A stretch of DNA of 64,000 nucleotides from Lautropia sp. SCN 69-89 (GCA_001724855.1 MEED01000023.1:33721-97720); one strand, 5' to 3'. Counted from the first letter of the stretch, positions 17,710 to 26,799 are shown. Notes: a model not told the origin generated them from the letters alone. Numbers and translations: made by a program.

Positions 17710-18591
17710 TCAGCCGCTTGCCATATTAGCCGGCTCCTCGGCGCTCCGGGAGAGCCATTGCGCGGTCGCCGCCATGCCGCCGAACGCGAACAGGTGAAGG
17801 GAAAGCGGATCGAGCGCCGGCTGCACCAGGCGCTCCGCGGCGATCTCGCGGATCAGCTCCGCCGGATCGTGGGTGGCTGCGAGCCGGGTCAGCGACCCGA
17901 GCCGTCCCCTGAGCGCCCGCAACGAGTTGCCGATGCCGCACTGCACACCCAGCTTCAGAAGCCGCGCGACCGAAGTCGGCCCGGCCACGCCGATGCACAG
18001 CGGAACGTCGACGCCGCGGGCGCGCAGCTCGCCCGCCCAGCGGGCGATCGTCGCACCGTCGAAGCAGAACTGCGTCACCACGTACAGCCGCAGGCCGTGG
18101 CTTCGCGCATGACCGAGCTTGAGGTCGAGGTCCGCGCGCAGCACCGCATCGGGAATCCGCGGATGCCCCTCCGGATAGCCGCAGATGCCCGCCTGCGCGA
18201 AGCCGCAATCCTGCAGCAGGCCGCTGTGCAGCACCTCGAAGCTCGAGCGGAACGGGCCGGCGGGTTCGCGCAGGTCTCCGCCCACCAGCAGCACCGACTC
18301 GGCGCCGCGCCGGCGCAGCTCGCCCAGCAGTTCGCGGGCCGCTGCAGCGCTGACGAGGCGGCGCGCCACCACGTGCGGCACCGGCGCCAGCCCCAGCTCG
18401 CGCGCCCGCGAGGTTGCCGCGATGATCGCCGTCGCGTCGAGATTCGGCGTCCACGGGATGAACACCCGGCGCCCCTTCGCCAGCGCGGCCGCATCCTCCA
18501 GCTCGCGCGCGGCGATCTCGATCGACGCGCCCGCCAGCAGTTCGCGCACCGCCGCCGCGACGCCGGGCATCCGGGACGGGGACGGCATCAT
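17710..18591 (-). CDS. Methylenetetrahydrofolate reductase family protein (copy 2)
   Basis: A 293-residue MTHFR-fold protein. E25 in GASIEIA aligns with the catalytic glutamate of MetF. PVPHVVARRL, VLLVGGD, RLYVVTQFCFD and CIGVAGP follow in the order seen in copy 1 (12825-13721). Two adjacent ATG codons (18591, 18588) are possible starts. It lies 19 bases after the methyltransferase-like gene and 13 bases before metY, so it is inside the operon that ends with fhs. Here a methyl-THF-forming role is the simplest reading. Copies 1 and 2 differ more from each other than the two methyltransferase-like partners do, which argues against a recent duplication. Confidence 0.75.
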   Translation of the reverse strand: MMPSPSRMPGVAAAVRELLAGASIEIAARELEDAAALAKGRRVFIPWTPNLDATAIIAATSRARELGLAPVPHVVARRLVSAAAARELLGELRRRGAESVLLVGGDLREPAGPFRSSFEVLHSGLLQDCGFAQAGICGYPEGHPRIPDAVLRADLDLKLGHARSHGLRLYVVTQFCFDGATIARWAGELRARGVDVPLCIGVAGPTSVARLLKLGVQCGIGNSLRALRGRLGSLTRLAATHDPAELIREIAAERLVQPALDPLSLHLFAFGGMAATAQWLSRSAEEPANMASG

Positions 18592-18610
18592 GTTCGCGGC
18601 CTGCTGCAAC

Positions 18611-19873
18611 CTAGAAGCTGCGGCGCCGCGAGATGCCGAAGGCCTCGTCCCAGAACCACAGGCCCCCGTGCCGGCGCAGCACGTCGCGAGTGACTTCGAG
18701 ATAGCGGCCCGACGCGAGCGCCTGCTCGAGCCGGGCATCCTCGATCTGCCCCACGTAGACCGCCGCGTTCCAGGCCGCCAGCAGCGTCGAGGTGCCGATC
18801 GACCCCTCGATTTCGGCCGGCAGCGTGTGCATCTCGTGCCTGAACAGCGCGCGCTCCTCGGGATTCGCGTTGAAGTTGTACGACCTCGCCGCCGGGCCCA
18901 GCGCCTCGCGCACCGCCTTGAGCACCTGATGCCGGTCGTGGACGAACGGATTCTCGCCAGGCCAGACGCCCTGCAGGATCTCCTGGCCCGGATCCGCACC
19001 GTGCGACTGGACGACGAGCAGTCGTCCGTCCGGGCCGAGCGCCTTCGCCAGCGGGCCCAGCACACGCGAGGCCTTGAACTCGAGCGGTGCGCGCAGACGG
19101 TAGGGCTGCGACGCGATCACCAGGTCATAGTCGGCACGCGTCGAGCCGCGCCGCGGAATCACCGAGTTGAGCAGGAAGCGGTGGTCTTCGCGATAGATCA
19201 CCAGCACGGCCGGCCGCTCGTAGCCGAGCGCGCCGGTGGCCTTGTTCACCACGGTGCCCCAGTTGCCGGCGAGCAGCGGCTGCAGGTCGGTGATCTGCTT
19301 TTCGAATTCGCGCGCGGTGGTGCCGGTGAGCGCAACCTCGTGCCAGTTCAGCGTCGAGGCGGCGGTGACCGACTGCGGGTTCAGCCACGGCGCCTCGCGG
19401 TAGTAGAGGTTCGTGATGACCAGGACCGTCGAGGGGTGCTCGAAGAAGCGATCGGGCGTCTTCTCGAGCGTCAGCCTCACGTCCTCGAGGCTGATCTCCT
19501 TGGCGACGACGTAGAACGGCAGGGTCGGGTACCGCAAGTGCATCGAACGCATCACGCGCGTGAGCACCGTGCCGTCGCCGACGCCCGCGTCGAACACCCG
19601 GATCGCGGGGGGCTTCGGATGGATGTTCTGCAGCTCGCGCTCGACCCGTTCGGCCACCGCCCACTTCTCGGTGCAGGTGTTCACGAACATCAGGTACTTC
19701 TGGCGATTGTCGTAGAAGCGAAAGCTGCTTCGGGAATCGCCGTCCGCGGATGTCGCGGGCACCGCCTCGGGCACCTGACCGGCCCGTGCCGCGACCGGAG
19801 CCGGCGCCTCGATCGTGCCGGCCGCCCCGCCGGCCTCGCCGCGTTCGACCAGTGCTGCGCTCGATGTCTGCAT
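18611..19873 (-). CDS. Uncharacterised SAM-methyltransferase-fold protein (copy 2)
   Basis: A 420-residue paralogue of the protein at 11413-12813; by eye roughly 60% of core positions are identical. The core starts FRFYDNRQKYLMFV, motif I is VFDAGVGDGTVLTRVM, the acidic strand-2 residue is in AKEIS, the motif-IV-like stretch is VIASQPYRLRAP, and DEAFGISRRRSF ends it. It lacks the HTH-like N-terminus of copy 1 and has instead about 45 alanine/glutamate-rich residues that look disordered. The ribosome-binding site AAGGAGG lies 8 bases before the ATG. It is the first gene of the operon with MTHFR, metY, metA and fhs. Function unknown; methyl transfer in one-carbon or methionine metabolism is an inference from context. 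Confidence 0.6.
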   Translation of the reverse strand: MQTSSAALVERGEAGGAAGTIEAPAPVAARAGQVPEAVPATSADGDSRSSFRFYDNRQKYLMFVNTCTEKWAVAERVERELQNIHPKPPAIRVFDAGVGDGTVLTRVMRSMHLRYPTLPFYVVAKEISLEDVRLTLEKTPDRFFEHPSTVLVITNLYYREAPWLNPQSVTAASTLNWHEVALTGTTAREFEKQITDLQPLLAGNWGTVVNKATGALGYERPAVLVIYREDHRFLLNSVIPRRGSTRADYDLVIASQPYRLRAPLEFKASRVLGPLAKALGPDGRLLVVQSHGADPGQEILQGVWPGENPFVHDRHQVLKAVREALGPAARSYNFNANPEERALFRHEMHTLPAEIEGSIGTSTLLAAWNAAVYVGQIEDARLEQALASGRYLEVTRDVLRRHGGLWFWDEAFGISRRRSF

Positions 19874-19910
19874 GCTGCGATCCCTCCTTCGTCGCCGCCC
19901 TTGCCGGACG

Positions 19911-19939
19911 ATTCAATCGGCGCGCCGGTGCAGTGTCAA
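19911..19939 (-). promoter_or_regulatory. Promoter of the methyltransferase-MTHFR-metY-metA-fhs operon
   Basis: Reading the minus strand: TTGACA (19939-19934), 17 bases, TTGAAT (19916-19911). The -35 is a perfect consensus. The -10 region continues as AATCGTCCGG, close to AATCGACCGG at the copy 1 promoter (11346-11374). The predicted leader is about 30 bases, as for copy 1. No riboswitch fold was recognised between promoter and gene. Confidence 0.6.
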
Positions 19940-19967
19940 CCCATTTCGAGCCCACGCCGGAAATGGG
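19940..19967. promoter_or_regulatory. 8-bp inverted repeat abutting the -35 element
   Basis: CCCATTTC (19940-19947) and GAAATGGG (19960-19967) are exact reverse complements with a 12-base spacer. The repeat ends immediately next to the TTGACA of the methyltransferase operon, a classical position for an activator or repressor site. It also lies 96 bases upstream of the divergent MaoC gene. Confidence 0.45.
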
Positions 19968-20062
19968 AGATTTCATGGGCAGGCTCCCGGCACAGTGGGA
20001 GCCGGGCGCGTCTTTTCGGGAGAGAATGTGCGCCCGAACGCACCCACCGGAAAGGCGGCCCG

Positions 20063-20566
<504 letters not shown>

Positions 20567-20604
20567 GCCGGTCCCCACGCCGACGCGACGCCGCCGATCG
20601 CGCC

Positions 20605-21744
20605 ATGCCGATCCCGCGCATCGATCCCTGCGAACCCGACGAGGGCTGCGAGCGGCTGCGGCTCGAGGTACGCGAGTTCCTCGCCGAAGCGCTCGCCGGC
20701 TATCCGGCCGCGGCACGCGCGCATCACTGGAGCGTCGCCGACCCCGAGTTCAGCCGCCGCCTCGGCGAGCGCGGCTGGATCGGCATGACCTGGCCGGCCC
20801 GCTACGGCGGCCATGAGCGCTCGCAACTCGAGCGCTACGTGGTGATCGAGGAACTGCTGGCCGCGGGCGCTCCGGTCGCCGCGCACTGGACCGCCGACCG
20901 GCAAAGCGGGCCGCAGCTGATCCGCTTCGCGCCCGAGACGCTCGCGCCGAAGATCGTGCCCGGAATCGTCCGCGGCGAAACGTACTTCTGCATCGGCCTG
21001 AGCGAGTCCGACACCGGCTCCGACCTCGCCTCGGTGCGCACGCGCGCCACGCGCAGCGGCGATGGCTGGGTGCTCGACGGCGCGAAGCTGTGGACCACCG
21101 GCGCGCACCGCGCGCACTACATGATCGCGCTGGCGCGCACCGGCCCGCCCGACGGCTCGCGACACGCTGGCCTGTCGCAGTTCCTGGTCGACCTGAAGGC
21201 ACCGGGCGTGAAGATCCGCCCGATCCGCAACCAGGCCGACGAGGACGACTTCAACGAAGTCAGCTTCGAGCGCGTCGAGCTGCCCGCCGAATGCCTGGTG
21301 GGACGCGAGGGCGAAGGCTGGACACAGGCGACGACCGAACTCGCCTTCGAGCGCAGCGGCCCCGAGCGATACCTGAGCGGAATTCGGCTGCTGCTCGAGA
21401 TGCTCGACGCGGCTCCGGCCGGCGACGCCCGCGCGCAGGTCGCGCTCGGTCGGCTGGTCGCGCACTACGCAACGCTGCGGCAGATGTCGCTCGGAGTGGC
21501 CGGAGTGCTCGCGCGCGGCGAGGATCCGTCGCTCGCCGCGGCAATCGTGAAGGACCTCGGCGCCACGCTCGAGCAGTCGCTGCCCGACGTGGCGCACGAG
21601 CTGTTCGGCGGCGCGATGCCGGCCGGCTCGACGCTCGAACAGGTGGCCGACTACGTCACACGCGCCGCGCCCTCGTTCTCGCTGCGTGGCGGCACGCGCG
21701 AGATCCTGCGCGGCATCGTCGCGCGCGGACTGGGGTTACGATGA
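20605..21744 (+). CDS. Acyl-CoA dehydrogenase family protein (first of a pair)
   Basis: A 379-residue flavoprotein with the three-part ACAD layout. The N-terminal helices contain RGWIGMTWPARYGG; the beta domain has CIGLSESDTGSDLASVRTRA and LWTTGAHRAHYMIALARTG; the C-terminal helical domain ends SLRGGTREILRGIVARGLGL. In many ACADs the catalytic glutamate lies in a Y-E-G-T motif; the aligned stretch here is R-G-G-T, so the base must lie elsewhere, or in the partner. It overlaps the second dehydrogenase by four bases (ATGA), typical of subunits of a heteromeric enzyme. Confidence 0.88.
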   Translation: MPIPRIDPCEPDEGCERLRLEVREFLAEALAGYPAAARAHHWSVADPEFSRRLGERGWIGMTWPARYGGHERSQLERYVVIEELLAAGAPVAAHWTADRQSGPQLIRFAPETLAPKIVPGIVRGETYFCIGLSESDTGSDLASVRTRATRSGDGWVLDGAKLWTTGAHRAHYMIALARTGPPDGSRHAGLSQFLVDLKAPGVKIRPIRNQADEDDFNEVSFERVELPAECLVGREGEGWTQATTELAFERSGPERYLSGIRLLLEMLDAAPAGDARAQVALGRLVAHYATLRQMSLGVAGVLARGEDPSLAAAIVKDLGATLEQSLPDVAHELFGGAMPAGSTLEQVADYVTRAAPSFSLRGGTREILRGIVARGLGLR

Positions 21745-22889
21745 CCGTGCCCGATCGATCGCCACGGCCGGGCGCCAGCAGGTCGGCGGGAGCCGACGAC
21801 GCGATCCGTGCGCAGATCGAACGCAGCGTCGAGCGCGTGTTCGCCGACCACGCCGACACCGCGGCACACGCGGCGGTCGAGCGCGGCGAGTGGCCGCAGC
21901 AGTTGTGGCAGGCGGTGCTGGATGCCGGCTTCGCCGCGGCGGCCGCGCGGTCTTCGCACGGGGGGATCGAGGCCCACTGGGCCGAAGCCTGGCCGATCCT
22001 CTTCGGCATCGGCTACTGGCAGGTGCCGCTACCGCTGGCCGAGACGATGATCGGCGCGATGCTGCTGTCGATCGCGGGCGAGGCGCCGCCGCAGGATGCG
22101 ATCACGCTCGTCGAGCATGGCGACGACGCGCAACTGCTGCCGGGGGGCAGCGCGCAACGGCCCACGGTCTGCGGCCATGCCCATCGCGTGCCGTGGGCCA
22201 GGTACTGCCGATGGGCGCTGGCGTCGATGCCGGCCTCGCGCGAACTGCTGCTGGTCGACCTGCGGCAGCGTGAGGGCGTGCGCCTGAAGCCGGGAGCGAA
22301 CCTGGCCGGCGAGCCGCGCGACGAGATCGCGTTCGCCGACGCGCATGTCGCGCTGCGCGTCGAGCAGCCGCTGGCCGGCCTGGACGAGCCGCTACGGCTG
22401 CTGGGCGCGTTCGCGCGCAGCGCGGCGATCGCCGGCGCGCTGGAGTCGGCGCTCGCGCAATCGGTGCGCTACGCGGGCGAACGGATCCAGTTCGGCCGAC
22501 CGATCGGCGCGTTCCAGGCGATCCAGCATTCGCTGGCGATCCTCGCGTCCGAAGCAGTCGCGGCGCGCACCGCGGCGCTGGTCGCTGCCGGCTCGGTGCC
22601 GTCGGTCGCCGCGGGGGACCCGCGGCGCGCCGCCTTCGACGTCGCAGTGGCCAAGCTGCGCGCCAGCGAGGCCGCGACCCGCGGCGCGCCGATCGCCCAC
22701 CAGGTGCACGGCGCGATCGGATTCACGCGCGAGCATCCGCTGCATCGCGCGACCTGCCGCCTATGGGCCTGGCGCGCCGAGCACGGCAGCGACGCGCAGT
22801 GGGCCGACTGGCTCGGACGCGCGGCGATCGGTGCGGGATCGGAGGGGTTCTGGCCGGGGCTGACGCGGCGGCGGTTCAACGAAGCCTGA
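21741..22889 (+). CDS. Acyl-CoA dehydrogenase family protein (second of a pair)
   Basis: A 382-residue member with a degenerate N-terminal half and a well-conserved C-terminal helical domain: RYAGERIQFGRPIGAFQAIQ and QVHGAIGFTREHPLHRATCR. The N-terminal region AVLDAGFAAAAARSSHGGIE corresponds to the flavin-side helices but is weakly conserved. The ATG at 21741 overlaps the preceding stop. The combination of one more and one less conserved ACAD in tandem is known for alpha2-beta2 dehydrogenases of branched, cyclic or steroid side-chain acyl-CoAs (family knowledge); the substrate here is unknown. It converges on tctB with a 10-base gap. Confidence 0.82.
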   Translation: MTVPDRSPRPGASRSAGADDAIRAQIERSVERVFADHADTAAHAAVERGEWPQQLWQAVLDAGFAAAAARSSHGGIEAHWAEAWPILFGIGYWQVPLPLAETMIGAMLLSIAGEAPPQDAITLVEHGDDAQLLPGGSAQRPTVCGHAHRVPWARYCRWALASMPASRELLLVDLRQREGVRLKPGANLAGEPRDEIAFADAHVALRVEQPLAGLDEPLRLLGAFARSAAIAGALESALAQSVRYAGERIQFGRPIGAFQAIQHSLAILASEAVAARTAALVAAGSVPSVAAGDPRRAAFDVAVAKLRASEAATRGAPIAHQVHGAIGFTREHPLHRATCRLWAWRAEHGSDAQWADWLGRAAIGAGSEGFWPGLTRRRFNEA

Positions 22890-22899
22890 CAAGGCTGGT

Positions 22900-23382
22900 T
22901 CAGCCGAAAAGGGTGCCCGGCGGCAGTTGCACCTTGAGCCCCTGAACGAACAGCAGCTGAAAGCCGATCACGACCAGCACTCCGACCACGAGATAGCGCG
23001 CCAGCCGGGCAACGGTCAGTGGCTCGCGCTCGGTAATGGCGGCAAGCGCGACGAAGCCCACGACCCCCGCGACCGCGAACCCGACTCGTTCGAGCATCGC
23101 GATCCAGGCGACCAATACCAGCACGAGCAGCAGGCTGCGCATCGCCCCGTCTCGCGGGATGCCACGGCTCATCGGCGCGCGGCCGCGCAGCGAACGCCAC
23201 AGCGATACCGCGCCAGCCACCAGGAGTGCGGTGCCGATCGTGCGCGGGAAGATCGCGCCCATCGCCGAGAATTCGCGCGATTCCCACAATGCCGCGACCG
23301 CGACCAGCATCAGCAGCACGGCGACTGCCACTGCTCCGGCGTCAGTGCGGCTTGTCGATTGCACGCCTGCTCCTTCTTTCAT
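22900..23382 (-). CDS. tctB: Tripartite tricarboxylate transporter, small membrane subunit (TctB)
   Basis: A 160-residue protein with four predicted transmembrane segments (GAVAVAVLLMLVAVAAL near the start; LLLVLVLVAWIAML and YLVVGVLVVIGFQLLFVQGL later), the TctB layout. It overlaps the tctA 3' end by 41 bases if the ATG at 23382 is used. A GTG at 23364 lies five bases after the strong GAAGGAG and may be the true start. Last gene of the minus-strand operon; composition, like tctA and tctC, is less G+C-rich than the flanks. Confidence 0.88.
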   Translation of the reverse strand: MKEGAGVQSTSRTDAGAVAVAVLLMLVAVAALWESREFSAMGAIFPRTIGTALLVAGAVSLWRSLRGRAPMSRGIPRDGAMRSLLLVLVLVAWIAMLERVGFAVAGVVGFVALAAITEREPLTVARLARYLVVGVLVVIGFQLLFVQGLKVQLPPGTLFG

Positions 23383-24859
23383 AGTAGAGACGCGAGAACG
23401 TCGGATAGAGCAGCGTCAGCGCCGCCATCGCCATGATGGCCAGCGAGATGGGCCTGCCGAAGAACATTCCCCAGAGGTTGTCGGTCGCGGAACCAATCAT
23501 CCACGCCTGGACGAAACCCTGTTCGGCCAACGGCCCGAGGATCAGCCCGAGCACGACCGGCGCGGGCGCGAAGCCGAAGCGGCTCAGCACCCAGCCGATG
23601 ACCCCGGTGCCCAGCATCACGATCACGTCGTCGATGTTGTTGTGGATCGCATAGCTGCCGATCACCGTGAGAAAGGCTATCGCAGGTACCAGAAAGGTCT
23701 TGGGGACTGCGATGATCGAGCTGTACGCGTAGCGTCCGAGCACAAGGCCGACCGGCAGCATCAGCACGGTCGCGACCAGCAATCCGATGATGAAGGTGTA
23801 CGCGATCGCGCCCTGTTCGTTGAAGAGTGACGGCCCGACCTTGATGCCCTGGACCAGGAGGGCGCCGAGCACGACTGCGTCGGCCGGGGTGCCGGGAATG
23901 CCCAGCACCAGCGTCGGGATGAATCCGCCGCCGACAGTCGCGTTGTTCGACGACTCGCTGGCGATGATTCCCGCCGGATTGCCCTTTCCGAAGCTGTCCG
24001 GATTGCCCGACGCGCGGCGGGTCTCCGAATAGGCGACCAGCGCGGCGATCGAACCGCCAGCGCCGGGCAAGATGCCGATCACGGTTCCGATTGTCGAACT
24101 TCGCGCGAGATTGACCTTGTTCGACAGTGCAATGCGGATCGCTTCGCCGAGGCGGAACCCCGCGACCTTGCCCTGCAACTCGAGATGCTCCTCGCGCGAT
24201 GCGACCAGGTCGATCAGAACCGGTATGCAGAACAGCCCGATCAAGGCCGGTACCACGTCGATGCCACCAAGCAGGATCTCGGAATCGAGCGTGTAGCGGA
24301 TGTCGCCGCCGACCACCGCCGAGCCAATCATCGACAGGAGCAAGCCAACGCAGGCGCCGACCACACCCTTCCAACTGTCCCCGTCGGACAGCGCGGCCAC
24401 CAAGGTCAGGCCGAGGATCGCCAGCCAGAAATACTCGATCGGACCGAATGCCAGCGCCACTTCGGCAAGCGGTGGCGCCAGCAAGAGAAGTGCCAGCGCC
24501 CCCACCAGCCCGCCGAACACCGACGACAGGCAGGCCAGCGTGATCGCCAGGTCACCGTCACCGCGACGGGCCATCGGGAAACCGTCGAAGGTGGTCGCGA
24601 TCGCCGACGGCGTGCCCGGGGTGTTCAGCAGCACGGCCGAATAGGCGCCGCCGTAGATCGCGCCGGTGTAGATGGCGCCGAGCATGATCAGTGCCGGCGC
24701 CGGTTCCATCGTGAACGTGAACGGCACCAGGACCGCCACCGCCATGGTGGCGGTCAGCCCCGGCAAAGCGCCGATGATGGTGCCGGCGGCCACGCCCAGC
24801 AGCGCCAGCAGCAGGTTGCCTGCCGACAGCGCCGCCTGCGCGTTTGCGAGCAGGTCCAT
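23342..24859 (-). CDS. tctA: Tripartite tricarboxylate transporter, large membrane subunit (TctA)
   Basis: A 505-residue multi-pass permease. The family signature GTIIGALPGLTATMAVAVLV lies at about residues 26-45, followed by GAIYTGAIYGGAYSAVLLNTPGTP and, in the second half, GILPGAGGSIAALVAYSETR, the internal repeat of the TctA fold. It carries the solute delivered by the periplasmic TctC in exchange for ion gradients. The start at 24859 is four bases after the tctC stop. In sulfolactate degraders an equivalent transporter is called SlcHFG (family knowledge), which fits the divergent suy genes, but the adjacent enolase-superfamily enzyme may define another substrate. Confidence 0.93.
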   Translation of the reverse strand: MDLLANAQAALSAGNLLLALLGVAAGTIIGALPGLTATMAVAVLVPFTFTMEPAPALIMLGAIYTGAIYGGAYSAVLLNTPGTPSAIATTFDGFPMARRGDGDLAITLACLSSVFGGLVGALALLLLAPPLAEVALAFGPIEYFWLAILGLTLVAALSDGDSWKGVVGACVGLLLSMIGSAVVGGDIRYTLDSEILLGGIDVVPALIGLFCIPVLIDLVASREEHLELQGKVAGFRLGEAIRIALSNKVNLARSSTIGTVIGILPGAGGSIAALVAYSETRRASGNPDSFGKGNPAGIIASESSNNATVGGGFIPTLVLGIPGTPADAVVLGALLVQGIKVGPSLFNEQGAIAYTFIIGLLVATVLMLPVGLVLGRYAYSSIIAVPKTFLVPAIAFLTVIGSYAIHNNIDDVIVMLGTGVIGWVLSRFGFAPAPVVLGLILGPLAEQGFVQAWMIGSATDNLWGMFFGRPISLAIMAMAALTLLYPTFSRLYYERRSRRAIDKPH

Positions 24860-24863
24860 GCTG

Positions 24864-25823
24864 CTACTTGATCATGCCGACTTCGCGGGCAGCGGCCTCG
24901 TATTCCTTGCGCTTGGCGTCGAGGAACGCGCCCACCTTCTCGTACGGGATATCGAGGATCACGAAGCCCGCGTCGGCCATCTTCTTGCGGTAGCCGGGAT
25001 CGGCGTTCACCTTGTCGAACAGGTCGGACAGACGCTTGCGCTCGACTTCCGGCGTGGCCTTTGGCACCGCGACACCGCGGAAGACACCCGACATCATGTC
25101 GATACCCAGTTCCCTGAACGTCGGCACGTCGGGGTGGCTGGGAAGGCGTTTCTCGAGCGCCACCGCGAGCATGCGCACCTTGTCGCCCTGCTGGATCGCG
25201 GCCGTCGTGAACGTCATCGCTGCGTTGACCTGCTTGCCGAGCATGGCCGCCACCGAGGTCGCTGTACCGGAGAAGGGGATGTAGGTGGTCTTGATACCGG
25301 CCAGCTTGTTGAACGTGGTCGTGCTGAGATGCGGGCCGCTGTTGGTGCCGCTGCCCGACATCGTGATTGCGCCCGGCGACTTCTTCGCAGCATCGATCAG
25401 GTCCTGCAGCGTCTTGAATGGGCTGTCGGCCGGCACCACGATTGCATCCGGCGTCAACTGGAACACGTAGACGTGAACCAGATCCTCTGTCTTGTAGCCG
25501 ACGTCCTTCTGCATCGGCTGCAGGAAGACGTGCGGCAGGTTCGTTCCCATCACCGTGCTGCCGTCGGCCGGCAGCTTGTTCAACGATGCCCATGCCGTAG
25601 CACCGCCGGCACCGACCTTGTACTGGACGACGACGTCACGCCCCGAAACCGCCCGCAGCACCGGCTCCTGCAAGCGCGCCGTCACATCGGACTCGCCGCC
25701 CGCGGGGAAAGGGATCACGTAGTTCAGCGGCTGCGACAGGGCAGGGGCAGCGGCCATCAGGCCCGCGGCGAACCCGAGGCTCGTCAACCAGCGGCGGGAT
25801 TCGGCAAAGCGTCGGTCAGTCAT
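24864..25823 (-). CDS. tctC: Bug-family periplasmic solute receptor (TctC)
   Basis: A 319-residue receptor with a signal peptide (WLTSLGFAAGLMAAAPALSQ, cleavage near residue 31). A Bug-fold body follows, opening LNYVIPFPAGGESDVTARLQ, with the second carboxylate-binding loop in SGSGTNSGPHLSTTTF. Bug receptors bind carboxylates through water bridges, so an anionic organic acid is expected. AAAGGAGA precedes the ATG. The start overlaps the stop of the gntR gene by eight bases, placing regulator and transporter in one transcript. Confidence 0.92.
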   Translation of the reverse strand: MTDRRFAESRRWLTSLGFAAGLMAAAPALSQPLNYVIPFPAGGESDVTARLQEPVLRAVSGRDVVVQYKVGAGGATAWASLNKLPADGSTVMGTNLPHVFLQPMQKDVGYKTEDLVHVYVFQLTPDAIVVPADSPFKTLQDLIDAAKKSPGAITMSGSGTNSGPHLSTTTFNKLAGIKTTYIPFSGTATSVAAMLGKQVNAAMTFTTAAIQQGDKVRMLAVALEKRLPSHPDVPTFRELGIDMMSGVFRGVAVPKATPEVERKRLSDLFDKVNADPGYRKKMADAGFVILDIPYEKVGAFLDAKRKEYEAAAREVGMIK

Positions 25824-26745
25824 GTTCGATCTCTCCTTTGTTCCGCGGGTGCAGCCGCGGGTCCTCGTTCCCTGGCGCGAGTCCAGAGGGTTTCATGGCG
25901 GCGTGAACGGCATTCGACGGAGTGGCCCCCACCTCGCGCCGGCTGCCGATCAACTCGATGTCGAGGCGCACGAAATCCGCCCGATAGGTGATGTTCGCGA
26001 CGTAGACCGCGCGTCCCGCCGGATCGAGCACGATGCGCCGAACGAACGCGACCGGATCGCCGGCATCGATGCCGAGATGGCCCGCGGCCTCGGGATCGGC
26101 CTTGCCGATCGTCAGCGTCTGCCAGGCCTGTCCGATCAGCTCGGGAGCCACCCGGGTCAGTGTCGGCAGCACGAGTTGCGCGTCGAAGCCGACGGGGTCG
26201 CGCTGGTAGGCGTCCCAGGCGAGATACAACTCGATGATGCAGAACGGCTCGTTACCTCGGCAATGCACGCGCTTCTGGAACAGGTAACGGACGGCGGGCG
26301 AGCCCTCGTGCGGCCCCAGCACCGGAGCGAATTCGCCGCGTTCCATGGGGACCAGCCGCACGGTAGCGCCCGCCAGTAGCTCGAGCAGCGACGACCAGCT
26401 CGTGCCAAGCGATAACCAGTCGGGCGGCGGCACGCTGCCGACCACGAAAGTGCCCAGCCCCTGACGTCGCTCCACAAGGCCTTCGCGCTCGAGCAACTCG
26501 ATCGCCTGCCGGATCGTGACCACCGCAACATCGCTCTGCGCAGCGAGCGCCTCGAGCGAAGGCAGGCGGGTGCCGATCGGCCAGTCTCCGGTTTCGATCC
26601 GATGACGCAGCAGCCTGGCATGCTGCGCATACAGCGGCAGCGCACCGCGTCGGCCCGGCATCCGCCGCAGGCGCCCTCGGGGCTCGGTATCTCGATCGTC
26701 GATCGGCATCGGCAGGGTTGCTGGCAGACTTACTGATCCGGTCAT
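25816..26745 (-). CDS. GntR/HutC-family transcriptional regulator with UTRA domain (1)
   Basis: 309 residues from the ATG at 26745; an upstream TTG (26790) and a later ATG (26709) are alternatives. The winged-helix domain spans about residues 35-105: LPSLEALAAQSDVAVVTIRQ, then AIELLEREGLVERRQGLGTF. The UTRA effector domain follows and ends AVYVANITYRADFVRLDIEL. The gene sits between the enolase-superfamily gene (54-base gap) and tctC (overlap), so it is autoregulated if the operon has one promoter. The ligand is probably the transported acid or its product. A second, more G+C-rich regulator of the same family lies at 27972-28715. Confidence 0.88.
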   Translation of the reverse strand: MTGSVSLPATLPMPIDDRDTEPRGRLRRMPGRRGALPLYAQHARLLRHRIETGDWPIGTRLPSLEALAAQSDVAVVTIRQAIELLEREGLVERRQGLGTFVVGSVPPPDWLSLGTSWSSLLELLAGATVRLVPMERGEFAPVLGPHEGSPAVRYLFQKRVHCRGNEPFCIIELYLAWDAYQRDPVGFDAQLVLPTLTRVAPELIGQAWQTLTIGKADPEAAGHLGIDAGDPVAFVRRIVLDPAGRAVYVANITYRADFVRLDIELIGSRREVGATPSNAVHAAMKPSGLAPGNEDPRLHPRNKGEIEHD

Positions 26746-26799
26746 TCCATTGTTGGAAGGACAGTCTATCAGTGGCACCCGTAGCGTCAATTCGGGTTC

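Noticed and set aside
11413..19873. Recent inverted duplication creating the two methyltransferase/MTHFR modules
   Set aside because: The MTHFR copies differ widely and the N-termini of the methyltransferase-like copies are unrelated, so the pairs are old paralogues or separately acquired.
19874..20062. SAM or folate riboswitch upstream of the methyltransferase-metY-metA-fhs operon
   Set aside because: The predicted leader is only about 30 bases and no conserved riboswitch core was recognised; a promoter and inverted repeat explain the region.
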